Positions 18,663 to 29,640 of a DNA stretch of 64,000 nt are shown piece by piece. The position numbers were made by a program, and so were the translations under genes. The notes beneath the pieces were generated by a model, which saw only the letters and a program-made list of their open reading frames with translations, was not told where the DNA came from and did no database searches. Source of the stretch: Marinibacterium anthonyi (GTDB lineage Bacteria; Pseudomonadota; Alphaproteobacteria; Rhodobacterales; Rhodobacteraceae); contig CP031586.1 of NCBI GenBank assembly GCA_003217735.2, positions 119,632 through 183,631 on the forward strand, read 5' to 3'. The stretch's first letter is position 1. Each line of letters opens with the position of its first letter.

Positions 18663-20153
18663 ATGATCAGACTGAAACGGCGCTCCGGCGCCGAAACCCG
18701 GGCGTTTGACACGCTGTCCGGCATGGATACCGGCGGCCTCATCTCGCGGCGTGAACTGATGCGGCGGGCATCCGTCTTTGGCGCGGCCGCCACGTTCTCG
18801 ACCTTTGCCGGCGTGCTCAAGGCCCGTGCATCGGGCGGCGGCAAGGTGAAGGTCGGCGTGGACAGCGGCGCCTTTACCCCGATCCTCGAAGTCTTTGCCG
18901 GCGAATTCCGCGACGCCACCGGGACCGAGGTCGATTTCCTGTCCTACCCGCTTGGCAACATGTACGACCAGAACCTGCTGGCGCTGCGGCAGGGCGAGGC
19001 GCGGTTCGACGCCTTCAACTTCTGGCCCAATTTCACCGGCGATTTCGGGCCCTTCCTGACGCCGCTGGAAGAGGTCGGATCGCTCTCGGACCTCAATTTC
19101 GACGACATCGCCAAGCCCTTCCAATTGCTCAACATCTACGAGGGCAAGACCGTCGGCGTGATGATCGACGGCGACATGTTCATCAACACCTACCGCACCG
19201 ACCTGTTCGAGGACAGCGCCGAGATGGAGGCCTTCAAGGCGAAATACGGCTACGATCTGGCCGCGCCGAAGGACTGGCGGGGCTATCGCGACACCGCCGA
19301 ATTCTTCACCCGCCCCGACCAGAACCTTTTCGGCGCGGTCGAGGTGACCAGCTTCTTCGTCTACGCCTTCTTCATCAACCAGCTGGTGCAGGCCGGCGCC
19401 GAGGCCGGTCAGCGCTATGGCGAATTGTTCGACGAGAACATGAAGCCCAATCTCAACACCGACATCGGCGTCACCGCGCTGGAACGCTACCGCGAGATGA
19501 CCAATTTCATGCCCGCCGACCTGGCCCAGGCGATGCCCTGGGACGTGGGCCGGCAGGTGTTCTTTGAAGGCCGCATCGCCCAGGCGAACTGGTGGACCGA
19601 CATGCCCAAGGGCGCGGCGGATCCGTCGATCTCGGAGGTCGCGGGCAGGATCAAGTGCGCGAAATCCTGGGGCGAGGTCACCGTGCTGCCCTATGGCCGC
19701 GCCATGGGGATCGCCAAGAACTCCTCCAACAAGGAAGGCGCCTTTGCCGCGATCAAGTGGCTGCAGGATTCGGCCAACGCCAACCGCTGGGTGGCGGAAA
19801 CCTTCTCGCAATCGCTGATGGATCCCTGGCGGATGTCGATGTTCGATGACCCCGCCAGCACCTTTCCGCTGCAGGCCGAAAGCGGTTTCGCCGACAATTT
19901 CGCCAGCGTCTCGAAAGAGCTGTTGGGCGCCGACAAGGCCTATCTGGATATCTCGATCCCCGGCACCAACCGGTATCTCGGCTCGATGATCCAGCATGTG
20001 CAACGCGCCGTGACAGGCCAGGCGACCCCGCAAGAGGCATTGGCCGCGATGGAGAGCGAATTCGAAGAGACCACCGAGGTGTTCAACCGCGACCGCCAGA
20101 TCGCGCATTACGCCGAATACCGCGATCGCATGATCGACAACGGGTACTGGTAA
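18663..20153 (+). CDS. ABC transporter substrate-binding protein, Tat-exported
   Basis: Family 1 extracellular solute-binding protein of a sugar-type ABC importer, 496 aa. GGGAGGA lies 5-6 nt before the ATG at 18663. A twin-arginine signal is evident: SRRELMRRA followed by an alanine-rich hydrophobic stretch ending near ARASG (residues 29-60), so the folded protein is probably exported by Tat. The mature domain starts KVKVGVDSGAFTPILE. Larger than typical 430-aa relatives. A GC-rich stem-loop follows the gene before the permeases. Confidence 0.88.
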   Translation: MIRLKRRSGAETRAFDTLSGMDTGGLISRRELMRRASVFGAAATFSTFAGVLKARASGGGKVKVGVDSGAFTPILEVFAGEFRDATGTEVDFLSYPLGNMYDQNLLALRQGEARFDAFNFWPNFTGDFGPFLTPLEEVGSLSDLNFDDIAKPFQLLNIYEGKTVGVMIDGDMFINTYRTDLFEDSAEMEAFKAKYGYDLAAPKDWRGYRDTAEFFTRPDQNLFGAVEVTSFFVYAFFINQLVQAGAEAGQRYGELFDENMKPNLNTDIGVTALERYREMTNFMPADLAQAMPWDVGRQVFFEGRIAQANWWTDMPKGAADPSISEVAGRIKCAKSWGEVTVLPYGRAMGIAKNSSNKEGAFAAIKWLQDSANANRWVAETFSQSLMDPWRMSMFDDPASTFPLQAESGFADNFASVSKELLGADKAYLDISIPGTNRYLGSMIQHVQRAVTGQATPQEALAAMESEFEETTEVFNRDRQIAHYAEYRDRMIDNGYW

Positions 20154-20163
20154 CGGACAACGA

Positions 20164-20189
20164 CGCGCCCCCGGCCCGTCCGGGGCGCG
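20164..20189 (+). other. Intercistronic GC stem-loop
   Basis: Perfect 8-bp arms CGCGCCCC/GGGGCGCG around a 10-nt loop, 10 bp after the receptor gene and 48 bp before the permease. No U-tract, so a partial terminator or mRNA-stabilising hairpin that keeps receptor levels above permease levels is more likely than a full stop. Confidence 0.5.
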
Positions 20190-20237
20190 CTGCGAACGGA
20201 ACTGACCGCGACGAATCCGCGTCAGGGGAGAGACATC

Positions 20238-21176
20238 ATGACAATCATGGATGCGTCGGGCATCGCCCATCGCGGGCGACGCGCCGACCCGCAAAGGCGC
20301 GCCGAGCGTCAATCCACCGCGCTGCTGCTGACACCGGCACTGCTGTTCCTGGGGCTGATGTCGGTCTGGCCCTTCGCCTACCTGCTCTATGCCTCGTTCA
20401 CGTCCTACCAGCTGGCGGTTCCGATCCCGATCGAATGGGTGGGCTTTGGCAATTTCATCAAGCTGATGCAGACCGCCCGCTTCTGGTCGTCCTTGAGCAT
20501 CACGCTGGTCTTCGCCCTGATCTCGGTGCCGCTGCAGCTGGGGCTGGGCCTGGCGCTGGCGGTGCTGATCAACGGCGCGTCGCGGGGGAGGGAGATCTAT
20601 GCCTCGCTGTTCCTGATCCCGATGATGCTGGCCCCCGTGGTCGTGGGGTTTTCGTGGAACCTGTTCCTGAACCCGATCTACGGTCCGCTCAATTCCGCCC
20701 TGCGCGGCATGGGCTTCCAGCCCCCTGCCTGGGCGCAATCGCCCGACTGGGCGCTGCCGACGCTGGTGCTGGTGGACATCTGGCAATGGACCCCGCTGGT
20801 GATGGTGATCCTGCTCGCCGGGTTGCGGTCGATCCCGCACCGGGTGTTCGAGGCCGCGCGCACCGACGGATCGACCACCGGCCAGACCTTCCGCCATATC
20901 GTGCTGCCGATGCTGGCACCCTACCTGACCGTCGCCTTCGTGCTGCGCTTCATCGACAGCTTCAAGGTCTTCGACACGATCTACATCCTCACGCGCGGCG
21001 GCCCCGGCACGTCGACGCAGAACCTCGCCTATTACACCTATGACATGGGCTTTTCCCGGTTCGAGTTCGGCACCGCCGGCGCGCTGTCGATCATCCAGCT
21101 GATCCTTTTGGTGGTGGGCACGACCGTGATCCTGGGACTGGCCAAGCGCCGCCAGGGTCAGGAGGGCACCCGATGA
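20238..21176 (+). CDS. ABC transporter permease (MalF/UgpA type)
   Basis: Inner-membrane permease of a carbohydrate importer, 312 aa, about six transmembrane helices. GGGGAGAG is 6 nt before the ATG. The ATPase-contact EAA loop reads RVFEAARTDGSTTGQTFRHI. The first helix starts near TALLLTPALLFLGL. It overlaps the next permease by 4 nt. Confidence 0.92.
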   Translation: MTIMDASGIAHRGRRADPQRRAERQSTALLLTPALLFLGLMSVWPFAYLLYASFTSYQLAVPIPIEWVGFGNFIKLMQTARFWSSLSITLVFALISVPLQLGLGLALAVLINGASRGREIYASLFLIPMMLAPVVVGFSWNLFLNPIYGPLNSALRGMGFQPPAWAQSPDWALPTLVLVDIWQWTPLVMVILLAGLRSIPHRVFEAARTDGSTTGQTFRHIVLPMLAPYLTVAFVLRFIDSFKVFDTIYILTRGGPGTSTQNLAYYTYDMGFSRFEFGTAGALSIIQLILLVVGTTVILGLAKRRQGQEGTR

Positions 21177-21991
21177 ACGACACCGCACTGCACCCCGTCC
21201 TGCGCCACGCGCTGCTGCTGATCCTGCTGGCGGCCTCGCTGGCCCCGCTGATCTGGCTGCTGATGACCGCCTTCAAACCCTATGAAGAGCTGTTCACCAA
21301 CCCGCCCACCGTGCTGCCCGAGAACGCGACGCTGGTGAACTTCGTCGACGGATGGAAGGTCGGCGGCGGCAAGGGGATCGGCGACAGCCTGATCGTCTCG
21401 ACCGCCTCCACCATCCTCTGCCTGATCCTCGGCTTCCCGGCGGCCTATGCGCTCGCCCGCCGCTTCCCGCCGCATGGCCAGCTCAGCTTTACCATCCTGT
21501 CGCTGCGCATGCTGCCCCCCATCGTGCCGGTCATCGGCTTCTACCTGCTGTTCCAGGAACTGCGCATCTACGACACCTATATCGGCCTCGTCATCGTCTA
21601 CACCTTCATGAACCTGCCGCTGGTGATCTGGCTTCTGGCCGAATTCCTGCGCCAGATCCCCCGCACCTTCGAGGAAGCCGCGCGCGTCGATGGCGCCCCC
21701 TGGTACCGGTTGTTTCTCGACGTGCTGCTGCCGCTGTCGTTCCCCGGAGTGATGACGGCGGGGATCCTCGCGATGATGTTCGCCTGGAACGAATTCCTGT
21801 TCTCGCTGGTGCTGACGGGCGACGCGGTGATCACCCTGCCCAAGGCGCTGGCCAGCTTCTTCCTGTTCCAGCAGCCCAACTGGGGCCAGCTGGGCGCCAT
21901 CGGCATCGTCGCCTTCGGGCCCCTGCTGATCCTGTCCTACTACATGCAACGTCTGCTGGTCCGGTCGTTCTCGATCGACCTCGGCCGCTGA
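21173..21991 (+). CDS. ABC transporter permease (MalG/UgpE type)
   Basis: Second permease of the heterodimer, 272 aa, six predicted helices. EAA loop RTFEEAARVDGAPWYRLF is near residues 163-180. Translationally coupled to the first permease (ATGA). The ATP-binding gene follows after 13 bp containing GAGGAG. Confidence 0.92.
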   Translation: MNDTALHPVLRHALLLILLAASLAPLIWLLMTAFKPYEELFTNPPTVLPENATLVNFVDGWKVGGGKGIGDSLIVSTASTILCLILGFPAAYALARRFPPHGQLSFTILSLRMLPPIVPVIGFYLLFQELRIYDTYIGLVIVYTFMNLPLVIWLLAEFLRQIPRTFEEAARVDGAPWYRLFLDVLLPLSFPGVMTAGILAMMFAWNEFLFSLVLTGDAVITLPKALASFFLFQQPNWGQLGAIGIVAFGPLLILSYYMQRLLVRSFSIDLGR

Positions 21992-22004
21992 GGAGGAGCA
22001 CCAA

Positions 22005-23147
<1,143 letters not shown>

Positions 23148-23151
23148 CCCG

Positions 23152-24678
23152 ATGGCTTACGTCCTCGGCATCGACAAGGGCACGTCGGTCATCAAGGCGG
23201 TGATCTTCGACGCCACCGGCACCACGGTGGGCAAGGCCGACCGCCGAACCGAGATCCTCGCCCCCCGCCCCGGCTGGCACGAGGAAGACCCCGCCACCAC
23301 CTGGGCCGCCTGCTGCGCGGTGATCCGCGCGGCGCTGGCGGATGCCGGGGTCACCGGGGGCGATATCACCGGCGTCGGCGTGGCGGCCCACATGGGCGGC
23401 GCCTGGATCGTCGACAGCCAGGGCGCGCCGGTGCGCAACGCCATCTGCTGGCCCGACGAACGCGCGGCCCCCGAACTGGCCGCGCTGGAAGAAAAAGGCG
23501 TGCTCGACGACGCCTTCGCCATCTCGGGCAACGGGCTGATGCCCGGCATCACGCTGCTGATCCTGAACTGGCTCACCACCCACGAGCCCCAGACCCTGAC
23601 ACGCGCCTCTGCTGTCCTCTGCGCCAAGGACTACCTGCGTTTCCGCCTGACCGGAGAGATCGCCACGGACCCCTCCGACGTCTCCTTTGTTCCCGGCGAC
23701 ATCCGCGCGCAACGCCATTCGCCGGACCTGATGGACATGCTGGGCGCCGGCGCCTGGGTCAAACACATGCCCCCCATCCTGCCGTCCGAGGCCATCGCCG
23801 GGAAGGTCACGGCGCAAGCCGCCGAGGCCACCGGGCTTGCCCCCGGCACCCCGGTGATCACCGGGCTCGGCGACGCAGTCGCCAACACGCTCGGCGCGGG
23901 CCGCAGCCAGCCGGGCGAGGCGGTCACCATCCTCGGCACCTCCTGCCTCAACGCCCAGATCCTGGCCGAAGCCAATTCCGAACCCAAAGGCCTCGGCTTC
24001 CTCTTCGCCATGCCGCGCGGCCATTCCCTGCGCATCCTGCCCAATACCTCCGGCACCCTCACGCTCGACTGGTTCCTCGACCAGTTCGGCGGCCCCAAAA
24101 CCCCCTCCGGCGCCTGGGATTTTGCGCAACTGGAAGCGCAGGTCGACGCCATCGAACCCGGCGCCGGCGGTGTCCTGCTCCTGCCCTATCTCAACCCGGC
24201 GGGCGTGCTCGCCCCGTTCTACGGCCCCCGCGCGCGCGGCGCATTCTTCGGCATGAGCCGCCACACCACCCGCGATCACCTCGCCCGCGCCGTCTACGAG
24301 GCGCTGGCCTATTCCACCCGCGACTGTTTCGCCGCCATGCCCGGCGCCCGCACGGCCCTGACGCTCACGGGCGGCGGCGCGCGCAGCCGGGTCTGGGCGC
24401 AGATGTTCGCCGACGTGCTGAACCTGCCCGTCGACGTGACCGAACAGGAGGAAACCGGCGCATTGGGCGTGGCGCTGCTCGCCGGCATCGCCGGTGGCCT
24501 CTGGCCCGATCTCGACACCGCGCAATCCGCCACCTCCGGCGTCGCCGCTTCCTACACCCCCGACCCGCAGCGGGCGGCGGAGTACGAAGGCTGGTTCGCC
24601 CTCTACCAGGACATCCGCGACACCTATTCCGCCTTCTCCGAACAGCGCGCGCAACTGCGCCAGGCGGTGCCGGCATGA
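23152..24678 (+). CDS. FGGY-family carbohydrate kinase (xylulokinase-like), copy 1
   Basis: ATP-dependent sugar or polyol kinase, 508 aa. The N-terminal phosphate loop reads GIDKGTSVIKAVIFD, and the C-terminal adenosine motif LTGGGARSRVWAQM follows, then EETGALGVALL. It begins 4 bp after the ATPase gene and overlaps the next kinase by 4 nt. Both kinases have GxDKGT where xylulokinase usually has GxDxGT. Substrate not deducible; a ketopentose or branched ketose fits the transketolase downstream. Confidence 0.9.
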   Translation: MAYVLGIDKGTSVIKAVIFDATGTTVGKADRRTEILAPRPGWHEEDPATTWAACCAVIRAALADAGVTGGDITGVGVAAHMGGAWIVDSQGAPVRNAICWPDERAAPELAALEEKGVLDDAFAISGNGLMPGITLLILNWLTTHEPQTLTRASAVLCAKDYLRFRLTGEIATDPSDVSFVPGDIRAQRHSPDLMDMLGAGAWVKHMPPILPSEAIAGKVTAQAAEATGLAPGTPVITGLGDAVANTLGAGRSQPGEAVTILGTSCLNAQILAEANSEPKGLGFLFAMPRGHSLRILPNTSGTLTLDWFLDQFGGPKTPSGAWDFAQLEAQVDAIEPGAGGVLLLPYLNPAGVLAPFYGPRARGAFFGMSRHTTRDHLARAVYEALAYSTRDCFAAMPGARTALTLTGGGARSRVWAQMFADVLNLPVDVTEQEETGALGVALLAGIAGGLWPDLDTAQSATSGVAASYTPDPQRAAEYEGWFALYQDIRDTYSAFSEQRAQLRQAVPA

Positions 24679-26228
24679 GCTGCGTTCTGGGCGTGGACAA
24701 GGGCACCACGGCGACCAAGGCGGTGGTCTTCGACGCCGCCACCGGCCGCGTGCTGGGCACCGGCCACCAGCCGACCCGACCGCTGCACCCGCAGCCGGGC
24801 TGGCACGAAGAAGACATGCAGGCGACATGGAACAAGGTCGCCACCTGCATCCGTCTCGCCATGGAAGACGCCGGCGTCACCGGCACCGACATCACCGGCA
24901 TCGGCATCGCCGGTCACATGGGCGGCCTTTGGGCGCTGGATCCCCAAGGGCACCCCGCAGGCAACGCCATCGCCTGGCCCGACGCCCGCGCGGCGGGCAT
25001 GCTCGAGGACTGGACGGCGCAGGGCATCGTCGACGAGATCTACGACATCTCCGGCAACGCCCCGATCCCCGGCGTGCCGATGGTGCTGCTCGGCTGGCTC
25101 AGGAAACACGATCCCGCGCGGCTCGCCAACATCGCCACGCTGTTCTGCGCCAAGGATTACCTGAACTACCGCCTTACCGGCGCAATCGCGACCGACGAAT
25201 CCGACCTCTCGTTCTTCCCCTGCGATATCCGCAGCCGCAGCCATTCAGACCGCCTCTTCGACCGCCTCGGCCTGACCGACCTGCGCAACCGGCTCGCCCC
25301 CGTCCTGCCCACCGGCGCGACCATGGGCCATGTCACCGAGGAAGCCGCCCGGGAAACCGGGCTCGCCCCCGGCACGCCCGTCGTGACCGGCGCGGGCGAT
25401 GCGGTCGCCGCAGCACTCGGCGCGGGCGCGGTCGAACCCGGCCAGGCGGTAACCGTCATCGGCACCAGCTTCATGAACAACGTGACCATCGACCGCCCGG
25501 TGATGGAGCCGCGCGGCGTCGGCTTCCTGTTCCTCATGCCCGACGGCAACTGGCAGCGGCTCATGGCCAATACCGGCGGCGGCGCGCTCTGCCTCGACTG
25601 GGCGCTCGACACCTTCTGCACCGACAGGCTGGCCGAAATCGGCAAACCGGCCCTGCTCGACCAGATCGGGCGCGAGGCCGAAGCCGTCCCGCCGCTTTCG
25701 GGCGGGCTGATCGCGCATCCCTATTTCAACACCTCCGGCATGTCCGCGCCGCGATTCGAACCCCATGCCCGTGGCTCGCTCTACGGGCTCGACACCTCGA
25801 CTGGCCCGGCCCAGATCGTGCGCGCGGTGATGGAGGGCGTGGCGCTGTCGATGGCCGAATGTTACGCGGCACTCGACGTCGAGGTCCGCGACATCCGCAT
25901 CACCGGCGGTGGCGCCCGTTCGGCCCTCTGGCGCAGGATCTGCGCCGCCGCCGCCAACCGCCCGCTCCTGCGCCCCGAGGCCGAGGAAACCGGCGCGCTC
26001 GGCGTGGCGCTGCTGGCCGCCGTCGCCGCAGGCCATCACCCCGACATCCCCACCGCCGCCGCCGCGATGATCCGCATGGAAGGCACGGAAACCCCCGACC
26101 CCTGCCTCGTGCCCGCCTACCGCGACGCCTACCCGCTCTACCGCGACCTCGGCCGCGCGCTTTCGCCTCTCTGGCAGCGCCGCGCCGATCTCCTTTCAAA
26201 ACAGACCCGCAGCAAGGAACACCCATGA
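24675..26228 (+). CDS. FGGY-family carbohydrate kinase, copy 2
   Basis: 517 aa, a paralogue of the preceding kinase: GVDKGTTATKAVVFD at the N-terminus, GWHEED and the block around SGNAPIPGVP versus SGNGLMPGIT in copy 1, and ITGGGARSALWRRI with EETGALGVALL near the C-terminus. The two have diverged clearly, so this is not a recent duplication. Possibly two substrates or a heteromer. Overlaps the HAD phosphatase start by 4 nt. Confidence 0.9.
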   Translation: MSCVLGVDKGTTATKAVVFDAATGRVLGTGHQPTRPLHPQPGWHEEDMQATWNKVATCIRLAMEDAGVTGTDITGIGIAGHMGGLWALDPQGHPAGNAIAWPDARAAGMLEDWTAQGIVDEIYDISGNAPIPGVPMVLLGWLRKHDPARLANIATLFCAKDYLNYRLTGAIATDESDLSFFPCDIRSRSHSDRLFDRLGLTDLRNRLAPVLPTGATMGHVTEEAARETGLAPGTPVVTGAGDAVAAALGAGAVEPGQAVTVIGTSFMNNVTIDRPVMEPRGVGFLFLMPDGNWQRLMANTGGGALCLDWALDTFCTDRLAEIGKPALLDQIGREAEAVPPLSGGLIAHPYFNTSGMSAPRFEPHARGSLYGLDTSTGPAQIVRAVMEGVALSMAECYAALDVEVRDIRITGGGARSALWRRICAAAANRPLLRPEAEETGALGVALLAAVAAGHHPDIPTAAAAMIRMEGTETPDPCLVPAYRDAYPLYRDLGRALSPLWQRRADLLSKQTRSKEHP

Positions 26229-26890
26229 CCCCGATCCGCGAGCCCCATGTCCTTTTCGACCTCGACGGCACGCTGGTCGACACCCGCGACGCGGTCACCG
26301 CCTGCTACCAATCCGTCTTCGCCAGCCATCTCGACCAGCCCTTCCCGCCGCCGGGTCTCACCGGCGAGCTCTTCGCCATGCGCCCGCGCGAGGTCTTCGC
26401 CCAGGTCGCACCCGACCGGATCGAAGAGCTCTACGCCGCCTATCAATCCGCCTATGACGACGCCTCGCGCCTGGTGCGCACCTTCGACGGCGCCGCCGAC
26501 CTGATCCGGGCGCTGGCCGCGTCGGGGCGCAAGCCGAGCCTTGTCACCAACAAGGGCCGCGCCCGCACCCGCACCGATCTGGGCGTCTCGGGCATCGACC
26601 CGGGGCTCTTTGCCGCCATCGTCACCGCCGAGGATACCGAGGAACGCAAGCCCAAGCCCGCGCCGATCCTGCTGGGACTCGACCGCGCCGGAGGCAGCGC
26701 CGATGCGGCGGTCTATGTCGGCGACGGCCCGCAGGACATCCTTGCCGCCCGCGCCGCCGGCATGGGCTGCATCGCGGTGAGCTACGGCTTCTACCCCGTC
26801 GAAACCCTGACCGCCCTCGACCCGCTCGCCATGGTCGGCAGCATCGCGGAACTCGCCGCCGCCCTCGGCCAGGAACTGGAGCGCGCCTGA
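26225..26890 (+). CDS. HAD-superfamily phosphatase (phosphoglycolate phosphatase-like)
   Basis: Haloacid dehalogenase hydrolase, 221 aa. Motif I FDLDGTLVDT (nucleophile Asp in the first ten residues after VLF), motif II LVTNKG, motif III lysine in ERKPKPAP, motif IV VYVGDGPQD. The cap between motifs I and II is the helical Gph type. Could remove phosphate from phosphoglycolate or another small sugar phosphate formed by the transketolase branch. Shares one base with the next gene. Confidence 0.88.
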   Translation: MTPIREPHVLFDLDGTLVDTRDAVTACYQSVFASHLDQPFPPPGLTGELFAMRPREVFAQVAPDRIEELYAAYQSAYDDASRLVRTFDGAADLIRALAASGRKPSLVTNKGRARTRTDLGVSGIDPGLFAAIVTAEDTEERKPKPAPILLGLDRAGGSADAAVYVGDGPQDILAARAAGMGCIAVSYGFYPVETLTALDPLAMVGSIAELAAALGQELERA

Positions 26891-27819
26891 TGGAACGGTT
26901 CGACTGCCTCGCCGAAGGGCTGGGCTTTCCCGAAGGCCCCGTGGTGATGCCCGACGACAGCGTGATCCTCTGCGAGATCGCCGCCGGCCGCCTGACCCGC
27001 ATCGACCCCGGCAAACCCGCCCGCACACTGGCCCAAACCGGCGGCGGCCCCAACGGCGCCGCCCTCGGCACCGACGGCGCGCTTTATGTCTGCAACAACG
27101 GCGGTTTCACCTGGATCCGCGACGACATCCTCAAACCCGAAGGCAAATCCCCCGACAACACCGGCGGCGCGATCCAGAAGGTCGACCCGGAAACCGGCCG
27201 CGTCGACACGCTTTACACCGCCAGCGGAGACATCCCCCTGAACGCCCCCAACGACATCGTCTGCGACGGGCGGGGCGGCTTCTGGTTCACCGATCACGGC
27301 CACCGCCAGGGCCGCCGCGTCGATTTCGGCGCGGTCTATTATGCCCGCGAGGACGGCTCCGAGATCCGCGAGGTCGCCTATCCGCTGATCGGCCCCAACG
27401 GCATCGGCCTCTCGCCCGACGGCGCGACCCTGCACGTGGCCGAAACCTCGTCGGGCCGGATCTGGTCCTGGCCCATCCTCGGCCCCGGCCGGCTGCAAAA
27501 GGCCGACTGGCCCTCCCCCACCGGTGGCAATCTCACCTCGGCGCTGCCCTTCTTCGCCCGCTACGACAGCCTCGCCATCGAGGCCTGCGGCAACATCGCC
27601 GTGGCCACCCTGCGGCTCGGTGGCATCAACGTGATCGCGCCCAGTGGCCAGCTGATCGAACGCATCGCCACCGACGATCCCTACACCACCAACATCGCCT
27701 TCGGCGGGCCCGACCTGCGCACCGCCTTCATCACCCTTTCGGGGACCGGCCGGCTTGTCCGCACCGCCTGGGCGCGGCCCGGCCTGCCCCTTCACGGGCC
27801 ACAAGGAGAAGACAGATGA
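26890..27819 (+). CDS. SMP-30/gluconolactonase family protein
   Basis: Six-bladed beta-propeller lactonase, 309 aa. The first metal ligand is in LGFPEGPV, the Asn ligand in NAPNDIVCDGRGGFWFTD, and PNGIGLSPDG matches the third conserved block. Members hydrolyse sugar lactones to aldonates. No signal peptide, so cytoplasmic. It implies a dehydrogenase in the pathway that oxidises an aldose to a lactone; the SDR at the end of the operon could supply that. Confidence 0.87.
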   Translation: MERFDCLAEGLGFPEGPVVMPDDSVILCEIAAGRLTRIDPGKPARTLAQTGGGPNGAALGTDGALYVCNNGGFTWIRDDILKPEGKSPDNTGGAIQKVDPETGRVDTLYTASGDIPLNAPNDIVCDGRGGFWFTDHGHRQGRRVDFGAVYYAREDGSEIREVAYPLIGPNGIGLSPDGATLHVAETSSGRIWSWPILGPGRLQKADWPSPTGGNLTSALPFFARYDSLAIEACGNIAVATLRLGGINVIAPSGQLIERIATDDPYTTNIAFGGPDLRTAFITLSGTGRLVRTAWARPGLPLHGPQGEDR

Positions 27820-28658
27820 GTGTCACCAACCACCCGCCCGCCGCGCCGGACCTGCCCGGTCTGCGCGCCCGCGCGCTGAACCTGCGGCGGACCATGCTCG
27901 ACATGGCCAGCGGCAAGGGCGAAGGCTATATCGCGCAGGGCCTCGCCATCGCCGACATGCTCGCCGCAATCTATTTCCACGAACTGCGCTACGATCCCGC
28001 CACGCCCGACTGGCCCGACCGCGACCGCTTCGTGCTGTCGACCGGGCATTATTCCATCGCCATGTACGCCGTCCTCGCCGAGGCCGGCTACCTGCCCAAG
28101 GACGAACTGCCCTCCTACGGGCTCAACGGTTCGCGCCTGCCGATGTCGACCTTCGAGGACACGCCCGGCGTCGAAATGGTCGGCGGCTCGCTCGGCCAGG
28201 GGCTGGGCCAGGCCGTGGGCATGGCGCTGGCGATGAAGATCGACAAGCGCGGATCCCGGGTCTTCTGCGAATTCTCCGATGGCGAGTTGCAGGAGGGTTC
28301 GACCTGGGAAGCGGCGATGAGTGCGGCCACGTTCAGATGCGACAACCTCGTCGTCCTGATCGACTGCAACGGCATCCAGGCCGACGGCCCGGTGACCGTG
28401 GCGATCGAGCCGGTCAAGGCCAAGATGGAGGCCTTCGGCTGGGACAGCGTCGAAATCAACGGCAACGACATGGGCGCGCTGATCGCGGCGCTGGAAGGCG
28501 CCCGCGCAGCCGATGGCCGCCCCAAGGCCATCGTCATGCGCACCACGCCGGGCCATGGCGTGCCGACGCTGGTGGCCCGCGAACGCGCGCATTTCGTGCG
28601 CGTGGACAACACCGAATGGGACAGCCTGAAGGCGGAACTGGAGTCCGAACATGCCTGA
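27816..28658 (+). CDS. Transketolase N-terminal subunit
   Basis: 280-aa half of a split transketolase, holding the thiamine diphosphate pyrophosphate site: SDGELQEGSTWEA with the Asn of DCNG about 30 residues later, plus GGSLGQGLGQAVGMA. Ordinary transketolases are single chains of about 660 aa; split forms occur in specialised sugar pathways such as apulose-4-phosphate (AptAB) and 6-deoxy-6-sulfofructose (SqwGH) cleavage. Overlaps the C-terminal subunit gene by 8 nt, which favours equal synthesis. Confidence 0.92.
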   Translation: MSVTNHPPAAPDLPGLRARALNLRRTMLDMASGKGEGYIAQGLAIADMLAAIYFHELRYDPATPDWPDRDRFVLSTGHYSIAMYAVLAEAGYLPKDELPSYGLNGSRLPMSTFEDTPGVEMVGGSLGQGLGQAVGMALAMKIDKRGSRVFCEFSDGELQEGSTWEAAMSAATFRCDNLVVLIDCNGIQADGPVTVAIEPVKAKMEAFGWDSVEINGNDMGALIAALEGARAADGRPKAIVMRTTPGHGVPTLVARERAHFVRVDNTEWDSLKAELESEHA

Positions 28659-29640
28659 CCAAGCCACCAAGCAGGGCCACACCCGTGGCATGGGCGAGTT
28701 GATCGACATCGCCGGCAAGACGACCGAACTCGCCCCCTTCGGCAATGCGCTGGCCGAGCTTGCCCGCGAACGCCCCGAGATCGTCGGCCTGACCGCCGAC
28801 ATGGGCCGCTACAGCGACATCCTGCCGTTCCGCGATGCCCATCCCGACCGCTATTTCAACGTCGGCATGGCCGAACAGAACCTGATCGCGATGGCCGCGG
28901 GGCTCGCGAAATCGGGCAAGATCGCCTATTGCACCACCTATTCGGTGTTCATCACGCGGCGCGCCTACGATTTCGTCGCCATCGCCTGCGCCCATTCCAT
29001 GGCCAACGTGAAGATCTTTGCCGGCATGCCCGGCCTCGTGAACGGCTACGGCGCGACCCATCAGGCCACCGAGGACATCAACATGATGCGGGGCATCGCC
29101 GATCTGACGATCATCGAGCCCTGCGACGCGCGCGAGCTGAAGCAGGTGGTGCGCGCCGTGGCCGACATCCCCGGCACGGTCTATGTCCGCAACCTGCGCG
29201 GCAAGGTGCCGGTGGAATTGCCTTCGGACTACCGGTTCACATTCGGTAAAGCGCAGGTCCTCCGCCGCGGCAACGGCCGCACCGGCATCATCTCGACCGG
29301 CTACATGACCGCCCGGGCGCTCGATGCCGCCCGCTCGACCGAAGGCGACGGCTTCGACACCGGCGTGCTGCACCTCTCGACGCTCAAGCCCTTCGATACC
29401 ACCGGTGTGCTGGACTTCGCGAAAGACTACGACCGGCTCGTCGTGGCCGAGAACCACAAGACCACCGGCGGACTGGCCACGATGGTGACCGAGGCGCTCT
29501 ATGATGCCGGCATGGTCAAGCCGCTGACCCGGATCGGGCTGGCCGACAGCTTCTTCGAATGCGGATCGCAGGAATATCTCGAACAGAAATACGAGGTCGA
29601 CCTGCCCCGCTTCGAACGCGTCATCCGGGGCGCGGCATGA
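28651..29640 (+). CDS. Transketolase C-terminal subunit
   Basis: 329-aa partner with the pyrimidine-binding and transketolase C domains. VGMAEQNLIAMAAGLA carries the conserved glutamate that activates thiamine; GYGATHQATEDINMMRG and the C-terminal VVAENHKTTGGL are typical. It overlaps the N-terminal subunit by 8 nt and the glycerol dehydrogenase gene by 4 nt. Confidence 0.92.
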   Translation: MPDQATKQGHTRGMGELIDIAGKTTELAPFGNALAELARERPEIVGLTADMGRYSDILPFRDAHPDRYFNVGMAEQNLIAMAAGLAKSGKIAYCTTYSVFITRRAYDFVAIACAHSMANVKIFAGMPGLVNGYGATHQATEDINMMRGIADLTIIEPCDARELKQVVRAVADIPGTVYVRNLRGKVPVELPSDYRFTFGKAQVLRRGNGRTGIISTGYMTARALDAARSTEGDGFDTGVLHLSTLKPFDTTGVLDFAKDYDRLVVAENHKTTGGLATMVTEALYDAGMVKPLTRIGLADSFFECGSQEYLEQKYEVDLPRFERVIRGAA